From: an uncultured Collinsella sp.
GTDB lineage: Bacteria > Actinomycetota > Coriobacteriia > Coriobacteriales > Coriobacteriaceae
Length of the DNA: 38,052 nt
Assembly: GCA_902494585.1 (NCBI GenBank)
Contig: CABUUD010000009.1
Location: 1 to 38,052, forward strand
Direction of reading: 5' to 3'
Made by a program: the position numbers and the translations under genes. The notes below the pieces were generated by a model. That model was not told the DNA's origin. It worked only from the letters and a program-made list of their open reading frames with translations, and made no database searches. Positions 32,507 through 38,052 of this stretch are shown here, in pieces; positions within the stretch are counted from its first letter, which is position 1; each line of letters opens with the position of its first letter.

Positions 32507-34159
32507 GTGGCGGGTAGATTGGGGCCTTCCTTGATTCGATGCGTTCTCTCGAGGTTCATCAGAGCAAAAGGGGCTTTCGTCTTCATTGCTATCACGGTGA
32601 TTGGAACCGCTCTCTCCTATGCCATGCCATACGTGAACGGGAAATTCTTAGATTTTCTTCTTGGTAACCGCAGCGAAAGAGACGCCGTACTCTTCGCACT
32701 CCTGGTTGCGTCAATAGGAGTTTTCTCCACCCTCTTTACTTATTTTGCAGGAACACTTTCCATTCGCATAACCACGAGACTTTCCTTTGATCTTCTCAGG
32801 GAGGCCGTCTTGCGTTTTGAAAGAGACGATTACTTGGTGAGTCGGACCATCGATCCAGCCTATACAACGCAACGGATTATTTCCGACTCCAGCGTGGTCT
32901 CATCCTTCGTTTTGGCGAATTTTATCAGTGCGCCGCTGTCCATTGTAGCTATTCCCATCGTATTGCTTATCATATGGTCAATTGATTCAACTCTCGCGGT
33001 GTTTTCTATCATTCTCCTCATCGTGTATTTCTGTGTAATTACTGGGTTGAGGAAACTTTTGTATAGGGTCACGTATGAGAAGAAAGAAGCGGACAGCGCC
33101 TTTTACGCCGCAATTGCATCGCAGCTTAATCAGATTCTCAACATTCAACTGGCATCTTCGTACGGCAAGAGCGAACAAGCGCTCGACGCTGGATTTAAGA
33201 GCTATTTTCCCAAAGTTTTGCGCTCCGGAAAGCTATCATATTCTCTGACATCGCTCGATGGTCTTTTCGCAGCGTTGTTTCAAGCGGTGATACTTGTTGT
33301 TTCCGGAGTACGAATCATTAACGGAACTATGTCAATAGGCGAGTACACTATCATCGGTACATACTTCGCGGTTCTCTTTAAGACTTTGAAAAGTATGATG
33401 TCATTGTTCAAATCCTATCAAGATGCCAAAGCATCATGGGATAGGACGGCTATCGCGACGAGAGAAAAGGAGAGATCGGGGTGGAATCGGACCGATTTAG
33501 CTAAACTCGATGAAATAAATGACATTTCGGTATCTGATTTGGAATTCTCGGTTGCCCTTCCAGACGGATCTGTCCGAGAGGTCCTCGGCGGGTTTTCTTT
33601 CAAGTTTTCCGGTCCTGGTACATATTGCATAGTTGGGGAAAACGGAAGAGGCAAGACGTCACTTCTTTACTTGATGCTCGGGCTATACTCATCGAAAGGC
33701 AAAGTAAAATACAACGGCGTGCCAATCGAAGAATGCGACTTGGATTACATACGTGCGAGAGAGATATCGTGCTGCCCACAGTCGTGCTTCGCGCCGGACG
33801 AAACGGTGAAAGAGCTGTTAGAGTATTTCGACACGCCCTTTTCTTCCTATCACCGGGGTGTAGATGGCCTACTTTCGCTGGAAAACAGCGTGAAGGAGTT
33901 GCTCGGGAAACGTTGCTCCGCGCTTTCGGGCGGTGAGCTGCGCCGAGTGTACTTATGGTCGGCGATTTCACGCAAGTCGTCAGTTTTGGTACTCGACGAG
34001 CCCACGACTGGGTTAGACGCTGTAAGCCGCGCCGAGCTTGCGGCCTATGTTAAGCGCAACAAGCAAAGCCAGCTGATCATCGTTGTCTCTCACGATGACG
34101 AGATGGTCGGCGCGGTAGAAGGGGTAGTGGATTTAGGCAGCATGTACCAGGGTAAATGA
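32507..34159 (+). CDS. ABC exporter, fused membrane and ATPase domains
   Basis: A 550-residue half-transporter. Residues about 10-310 hold six transmembrane helices of the type I exporter fold; about 345-550 form the ATPase, with Walker A GENGRGKT (377-384), Q-loop CCPQSC, signature LSGGE (473-477), Walker B VLVLDEPTTG (about 493-502) and H-loop VSHDD. There is no N-terminal C39 peptidase domain, so it exports without cleaving leaders. GTG 32507 is the first usable start but has no good ribosome site; a downstream start is possible. It converges on the radical-SAM operon and is the likely exporter or immunity pump for the peptide products. Codon use is clearly more AT-rich than the chromosome. 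Confidence 0.85.
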   Translation: MAGRLGPSLIRCVLSRFIRAKGAFVFIAITVIGTALSYAMPYVNGKFLDFLLGNRSERDAVLFALLVASIGVFSTLFTYFAGTLSIRITTRLSFDLLREAVLRFERDDYLVSRTIDPAYTTQRIISDSSVVSSFVLANFISAPLSIVAIPIVLLIIWSIDSTLAVFSIILLIVYFCVITGLRKLLYRVTYEKKEADSAFYAAIASQLNQILNIQLASSYGKSEQALDAGFKSYFPKVLRSGKLSYSLTSLDGLFAALFQAVILVVSGVRIINGTMSIGEYTIIGTYFAVLFKTLKSMMSLFKSYQDAKASWDRTAIATREKERSGWNRTDLAKLDEINDISVSDLEFSVALPDGSVREVLGGFSFKFSGPGTYCIVGENGRGKTSLLYLMLGLYSSKGKVKYNGVPIEECDLDYIRAREISCCPQSCFAPDETVKELLEYFDTPFSSYHRGVDGLLSLENSVKELLGKRCSALSGGELRRVYLWSAISRKSSVLVLDEPTTGLDAVSRAELAAYVKRNKQSQLIIVVSHDDEMVGAVEGVVDLGSMYQGK

Positions 34160-34749
34160 TGACAAGTGTAGTGCTACCCAACTGGCAGAGATAACAAAAA
34201 GGCGATGCAGATGCACGTAGCATTCAGGCGGTTCGGACTCGGTGCCTTCACGCCATCGCAACGCTTTCAGATATAGTTCTCGTTCTCTTACTAAAGGAAA
34301 CTTTAGTCTACGTCATCTTGTCGAGACAGAGGTGAAGCGAAGTGTTGTCGCGACGTATCTTATTCCAGGTGGCTCAGTATCAGCGTGAGAATCGCACCAA
34401 AGTGTACTTACGATTCTCGTGTCCCACGGACAACATGAGCTGAGCATTGAGGTTCCACCCTTTGCTGCAACTACACGGGGTTGGACGGCAATGAATATGC
34501 CGGGCCGCATACCACGCGCAGCGGGGGTCCATGTCCCAGTATGTTGCCTACAGCAGCCTCGATGTCCACGCACACATCATCTCTGCCTTCGCGTTCAATC
34601 CATTTGCCGGAGAGTGCGAGGGTTGCCAGGCCGTAGAATTCGAGCCGAACAAATGAAATGCGGTATCAGCGCATAGGATTAAACTGACGATTGCTTTGCA
34701 CTGAGAATACGCTTGGAAAGCCGCTATGGGTGGCGGCCCGGGTTAAATA
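34160..34749. other. Non-coding stretch between convergent island operons
   Basis: About 590 bases with only short frames lacking ribosome sites or recognisable products. Composition is intermediate. It may contain decayed coding sequence, but nothing could be identified on either strand. Confidence 0.5.
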
Positions 34750-34751
34750 GA

Positions 34752-34797
34752 GAAGCCCGTCCGATCACTTTCATGTGGCGAACGGTCGGGCTTCTTA
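34752..34797. terminator. Terminator at the end of the peptide operon
   Basis: AAGCCCGTCCG (34755-34765) pairs with CGGTCGGGCTT (about 34783-34793) with one mismatch; the inner bases are looped. It lies about 65 bases beyond the stop of the small membrane peptide on the minus strand and could serve both strands, though U-tracts are short. Confidence 0.6.
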
Positions 34798-34859
34798 TTC
34801 CACTTGCCAATGCTCGGCTCATATTGGAAGAAAGCTACGCTAATGTTTGCGTGACACTC

Positions 34860-34967
34860 CTATTTTCTCCGAAGAAAGAGTCGGATAATGAAGAATAGAA
34901 TTAAAAAAGGTGCCAGATATAACGCAAGTATAAAGGCTAATCCAACGAGACCTTGCAATAATGGCAT
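34860..34967 (-). CDS. 35-residue membrane peptide
   Basis: A tiny frame with a strong GGGAGGAG site five bases before its ATG. The product starts MPLLQGLVGLAFILALYL, has one hydrophobic helix of about 24 residues and ends in a basic cluster (RLFLRRK), giving a single-pass topology with the C-terminus inside. It is the last gene of the peptide operon, 78 bases after precursor 2. It could be an immunity peptide, an exporter accessory or a toxin; nothing in the sequence decides between these. The ribosome site and operon position are the grounds for calling it. Confidence 0.6.
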   Translation of the reverse strand: MPLLQGLVGLAFILALYLAPFLILFFIIRLFLRRK

Positions 34968-35045
34968 AACTCCTCCCAGACACGAGATTTTGGTATTTGT
35001 TCCCATCTTATTCTGAATTGGACCAAATAGTTCCTAGCCACAAAA

Positions 35046-35225
35046 CTACTTGTCAACTGGATCGCACCAATCTGCTGGCAAAACACAGCTTGATTCTTTA
35101 TCGACATAGCACCAATCCGCAACAGGGCACTCGGCGATGTCGTAAAAATTGCATATATCAACTCCAAGACAACAAGGCTCAACGGGAGGATGTTCATTTG
35201 AACCAACAGGATGGATATGCTTCAT
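35046..35225 (-). CDS. Cys-rich RiPP precursor peptide 2 (59 residues)
   Basis: A small frame with a strong AGGTGAGGAG site before ATG 35225. The product begins MKHIHPVGSNEHPPVEP (leader-like, Pro and His rich) and continues into a core with seven cysteines at 18, 19, 25, 33, 39, 47 and 54. The order of motifs CLGV-DIC-YD-A-C-DWC-D-C-DWC closely follows precursor 1. Acidic residues precede several cysteines, a setting in which radical-SAM maturases form thioether links. No double-glycine cleavage site is visible. It is 30 bases downstream of precursor 1. I do not recognise the peptide family. Confidence 0.75.
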   Translation of the reverse strand: MKHIHPVGSNEHPPVEPCCLGVDICNFYDIAECPVADWCYVDKESSCVLPADWCDPVDK

Positions 35226-35255
35226 AACAGCTCCTCACCTTAATCCAATTAGAGA

Positions 35256-35459
35256 CTACGTTTGATCAATGCCACAGTGATCTACAACGCAGATGCTGCC
35301 GCCATCCATGTCATAGTCGCAGTAATCGTATGCACCACAGCCATCTGCTTTATCATAAACAGTACAGATGTCAGTAATGCCCAAGAGGCAGTCAAAAGAC
35401 ATCGGCTTCACGCCTGCCTCGTCGCCACTTCCTGGATTAATCGGATGAATATGCTTCAC
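35256..35459 (-). CDS. Cys-rich RiPP precursor peptide 1 (67 residues)
   Basis: GTG 35459 preceded by GGGAGG (five-base gap) gives a 67-residue product starting (M)KHIHPINPGSGDEAGVK, the same first six residues as precursor 2. Six cysteines lie at 24, 32, 41, 47, 57 and 62 in the order CLLGITDIC, YDKADGC, YDYC, then SICVVDHC. An upstream ATG in the same frame (35507) would add 16 non-conserved residues across the ribosome site and is not preferred. It is about 170 bases downstream of the maturase stop on the same strand. Confidence 0.75.
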   Translation of the reverse strand: MKHIHPINPGSGDEAGVKPMSFDCLLGITDICTVYDKADGCGAYDYCDYDMDGGSICVVDHCGIDQT

Positions 35460-35628
35460 GACTACCTCCCTTTGAGTGCAGAAAAACCTCAATATTGTGT
35501 ATAACAAACCAAGATGTCTAGTTCACCATATTTCTAGAATGGTTTCGGCGAATGTAGCAATAAGCTTCGCAGACGGTAATCAGAAGAACGAACACCTCCA
35601 CAATGGTGACAGCAATGCGCTGAACCGC

Positions 35629-36987
35629 TTATTCCGATACAGTAGCTTCTCGTTGATTTTTCTCCTGCGAAGATGAGTGGCGGGAAATAAGGTCAAAAGC
35701 CATCTCGTAGCACATTTTTCTATATTCACATGATGCAGGGTGTAGACTCTTGGGCAAGTAGCCGTGCTCGTCTGCAGCCTCCCAGCTACAGCCCCCACCA
35801 CAGAAAGACCGAGCCCAACAGTCCGTACAGTCAATTCTTTTTTCGACACCCTGACTCCAGTTTTCAATATACCTAGTTTCGTCAATTCCGGTGACGATGT
35901 TGCCCATTTTGAATCGCATCATCCCGACAAACCTGTGACAGGGGTATACGTCCCCTTCGGGAGTCACGGAAATAAAACGCCTGCCAGCCCCGCATCCGAC
36001 AAAGGCGATCCTGTTGCTCATAATCAAATCAACTGCAGTTTTCAATGTTCTAAACAAGGGCTTTTCCCCTTGATCAATCTGTTTGAGATATTGATCCGCC
36101 AAATCTATTAGGCCCGCCCTGATTTTGTTTAATGAGTGTTCGTCGAGTTTGATATTCTCATCGAATGAGCTCACGGGCGAGAAGTAAATCCTTCTGAAGC
36201 CCATCTCTTTAAACTGAAGATAGTCTTCAACAAGGTTACAGTTATTATTTGTTAAGGTCGCTCTTGCGCCGAAGGGGAACGACTCGGAAAAACGACGAAC
36301 GTTTTTGTCGATATCGGAGAAAGAGCCGCCTCCCGTCTTGTACGGGCGCGATGCATCGTGCTTGCATCCTGTACCATCGAGACTAATCAGAACAGAAAAC
36401 CCGTGCTCCTTGAAAGAATTCACAGCAGTGTCATTCAAAAGCGTTCCGTTGGTCGTAATAGAATAGGTAAAGTTTCTATTGGGGTATATTCTTTTTGAAT
36501 AGTCGACCGTTTTCCATATCAGCGACTCGTTAATCATGGGTTCCCCACCAAAAAAGACGATTGCAAGCGTTTCGTTTTCCGATGAACTTGCGACGAGGTA
36601 GTCGACCGCCTTGAAGGCTATCTCGTCTGTCATCAGCAGAGGAGACGTTCCATAATCTCCTTTACCGGCAAAACAGTAACTACAACCAAGGTTGCATGCA
36701 TGTGAAACGTGGAGTTCGATGGATCTAAGTTTTCGAGGCGTGTCTTTTGTTAAGAAAGTCCGCTCAGACAATCGTTGATACTCATCAATGTCGTCTTCAA
36801 GTTCTGCTATGGTCGTTTGGTCGTAGCCTTTCGCAGCAAGTGACTTTGTTAGCAACTTCGAGTTGACCGTTCTTCCCGATGCTTCAAATATGCGAAGCGC
36901 ATCTTCTGATGCTTGGTCAACCTGAAAGCAATTGCGAGTGACCTCATCGAAGCAGTAACGACGATCACTTACTGAGAAAAAATGCAT
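35629..36987 (-). CDS. Radical SAM/SPASM peptide maturase
   Basis: A 452-residue enzyme expected to install thioether or related cross-links in the Cys-rich peptides encoded downstream. The first about 85 residues (YCFDEVTRNCFQVDQASEDA) may form a precursor-binding domain. The radical-SAM cluster is CNLGCSYC (98, 102, 105), followed by FFGGEPMI and SITTNGTLL. The SPASM domain starts CGAGRRFISVTPEGDVYPCH, with cysteines at about 332, 350, 387, 390, 396, 400, 420 and 426, enough for two auxiliary 4Fe-4S clusters. The GAG...TPEGD.YPCH pattern resembles SCIFF/ranthipeptide maturases. ATG 36987 has GAGGA four bases upstream; GTG 37017 is an alternative adding ten residues. It heads the operon of two precursors and a membrane peptide. 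Confidence 0.92.
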   Translation of the reverse strand: MHFFSVSDRRYCFDEVTRNCFQVDQASEDALRIFEASGRTVNSKLLTKSLAAKGYDQTTIAELEDDIDEYQRLSERTFLTKDTPRKLRSIELHVSHACNLGCSYCFAGKGDYGTSPLLMTDEIAFKAVDYLVASSSENETLAIVFFGGEPMINESLIWKTVDYSKRIYPNRNFTYSITTNGTLLNDTAVNSFKEHGFSVLISLDGTGCKHDASRPYKTGGGSFSDIDKNVRRFSESFPFGARATLTNNNCNLVEDYLQFKEMGFRRIYFSPVSSFDENIKLDEHSLNKIRAGLIDLADQYLKQIDQGEKPLFRTLKTAVDLIMSNRIAFVGCGAGRRFISVTPEGDVYPCHRFVGMMRFKMGNIVTGIDETRYIENWSQGVEKRIDCTDCWARSFCGGGCSWEAADEHGYLPKSLHPASCEYRKMCYEMAFDLISRHSSSQEKNQREATVSE

Positions 36988-37538
36988 ACGTTCCTCAATT
37001 TCATGCTGGACTGGCACTAACCTTGTTTATTGTTACGCAGCTATAAAAAACCACCAGCGGGGATTCGGTGTGCGGCCCAATCGGACTCCCAAAAGGTTCT
37101 ATTTGAGACTGGCAAGCTTTGTGTTGTTGGCACTTCGACAGCGCTCTTTATTCCAACATGGAGCCTCGCAGTTTGAGTCGACTTGCCTCTGGAAGGTCCG
37201 ATCTCAACTTGATTTAGGATGAAAACAGATTACAGGCGCGCTCCTCTAGAAAGAAAGGAAACCAATCGCCGCCTTTCACCAGGAAAGTTTTTATAGCCCA
37301 CCTCGAGCAAAATGAAAGATGCGAGAGCGATTGGGGAACAACGCGAATCTCCCCTTTTGGGTGGGAGCGAGCCTTCAGCCACCGGCGAACGACTCGCCCT
37401 GGTCAGAATCTGGAAGTGGTGCCGGGCCGCTTGGGCCTCCCCGGTGACTTCGTGGGGTTTACCTGCCTGACGTCGAGGAGTACATCCGCAAGATTCGTTC
37501 CCTATGCCGTTTGCTCTCACGCCCGCCTTGGTTCCAAG
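36988..37538. other. Upstream region of the maturase and right part of the island
   Basis: No gene could be supported. A minus-strand TATAGC near 37042-37047 is a weak -10 candidate for the maturase. Right of about 37220 the GC content rises again. A plus-strand frame from 37416 runs into the FHA copy but its first about 40 codons match nothing in the complete FHA gene. One other frame near 37467 reads DVEEYIRKIR, perhaps a decayed gene fragment. Confidence 0.45.
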
Positions 37539-37916
37539 TCGGGCGAGCACGAGGTCGCGCCGGCGCATCCGCTGGGACTGCTGCGCGTGCAAAACGGCTA
37601 CGCGGTGAGCGTCCCGCGCTGGATTCAGCCGAGTGAGGAAGGCGTCGAGATCGGCGCGCTGGCAACGGGGGAGGGCGGCATCACCGATGTGGGCGATGAC
37701 GTTTCGGCTCGCCATGCCCACGTGTGGTGCGATGACCAAAATGTCTGGTACGTTGAGGACCTGTCGTCCACCAACGGAACCGTGGTGGTAAACGGCGCGA
37801 CGAACGTCTGCACCCAGGTCGAGCCCGGCCGCTCCGCCCAGCTCAACCCCGGTGACGAGCTCAAGCTCGGAGAATCCACAACCTACGCCATCCTCCTCGG
37901 CGTCGGCGCCCTCTAG
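37539..37916 (+). pseudogene. Truncated second copy of the FHA gene 3' end
   Basis: This stretch aligns without gaps to 31816-32172 at a constant offset of 5723 bases. Over 119 codons I count 104 identical residues, after which the two C-termini differ (LLGVGAL here). The FHA core is kept, including the same GA in place of GR and SSTNGTVVVNG. The N-terminal domain is missing; the frame continues upstream to a GTG at 37416 but into unrelated sequence and without a ribosome site, so expression is doubtful. It marks the right border of the island. Confidence 0.75.
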
Positions 37917-37973
37917 TCGGCAGATGGGGACGTTCCTTTTAATATGAGCAGGACATTGTCAAGAGGCAAAATC

Positions 37974-38005
37974 GGGCCTGGCCCCAACGATATGGGGTCA
38001 GGCCC
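37974..38005. terminator. Terminator between convergent genes
   Basis: GGGCCTGGCCCC (37974-37985) pairs with GGGGTCAGGCCC (37994-38005) with one G-U pair. The minus strand continues GATTTTGCC, giving a U-run. It lies between the FHA copy and a probable minus-strand gene entering from the right edge. Confidence 0.7.
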
Positions 38006-38010
38006 TCTCC

Positions 38011-38052
38011 CTATATCAGCCCGTCCGCGGCGACCTCGGCGTGTCTTACCGA
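38011..38052 (-). CDS. Possible C-terminus of a gene beyond the right edge
   Basis: On the minus strand the last 42 bases read SVRHAEVAADGLI and then TAG (38013-38011). The frame is open to the window edge, has backbone-like codons and stops just before a terminator with a minus-strand U-run. Too short to identify. Confidence 0.35.
   Translation of the reverse strand, partial: SVRHAEVAADGLI

Noticed and set aside
32316..32534. A 72-codon plus-strand frame upstream of the exporter
   Set aside because: It overlaps the 20-bp hairpin, lacks a ribosome site, and its product shows no domain or leader-like features.
34313..34573. An 86-codon minus-strand frame in the island gap, considered as another peptide or transposase remnant
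   Set aside because: No ribosome site, no cysteine or leader pattern like the precursors, and no transposase motif.
35518..35601. A 27-residue hydrophobic frame (GTG 35601) between the maturase and precursor 1 on the minus strand
   Set aside because: It has a helix-like sequence, but no ribosome site precedes any start codon, and the frame simply continues past the maturase stop.
37416..37538. 5' extension of the right-hand FHA copy as a complete short gene
   Set aside because: The first 40 codons have no counterpart in the complete FHA gene, and the GTG lacks a ribosome site; a truncated copy is the simpler reading.

Overview
The window is a high-GC chromosomal segment from a gut-type actinobacterium, most likely Collinsella or a close relative in the Coriobacteriia. 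This is inferred from three things: a Mycobacterium-like kinase/FHA/PP2C/RodA-PBP division cluster, an obligate-anaerobe flavour (HypA, an Fe-S/FAD oxidoreductase, a mannose-family PTS), and a recurrent palindrome beginning AGTTGCGGTGAAATAG. No rRNA, CRISPR array or complete insertion sequence was seen.

Layout. 1-1810: the tail of an upstream gene, a palindromic repeat, and an AAA/DUF4143 ATPase behind a strongly palindromic promoter. 1884-3386: a membrane-anchored acidic protein of unknown function. 3623-8323: a divergon made of a polytopic membrane protein and a TetR regulator facing a 925-residue Fe-S/FAD oxidoreductase, with twin TetR-type operators between them. 8420-8848: hypA. 9254-12536: a mannose-class PTS (IIAB, IIC, IID) and its DUF956 companion. 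12672-12915: tRNA-Arg(CCU) followed by duplicated and inverted tRNA fragments.

13022-23082 is one long minus-strand unit read from right to left: a membrane Ser/Thr kinase, FhaA, FhaB, PP2C phosphatase, a RodA/FtsW-PBP fusion and a PASTA kinase. These genes together should sense cell-wall status and control peptidoglycan synthesis. Next come a YcxB-like protein, dnaX, a small membrane protein on the opposite strand, ybaB and recR (23227-28253). 28499-32202 is a tightly overlapping second signalling unit: an anchored extracellular protein, a membrane kinase and an FHA protein.

The most interesting part is 32230-37538, a lower-GC island. It holds an ABC exporter on the plus strand. Converging on it is a minus-strand operon of a SPASM radical-SAM peptide maturase, two Cys-rich precursor peptides with a common MKHIHP start (59 and 67 residues) and a 35-residue membrane peptide. 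This looks like a ranthipeptide/sactipeptide-type RiPP system whose precursors I cannot assign to a family I know. The island sits between the complete FHA gene, which ends in half of a chromosomal palindrome, and a second diverged copy of that gene's 3' third. This suggests integration by recombination with DNA from a related strain.
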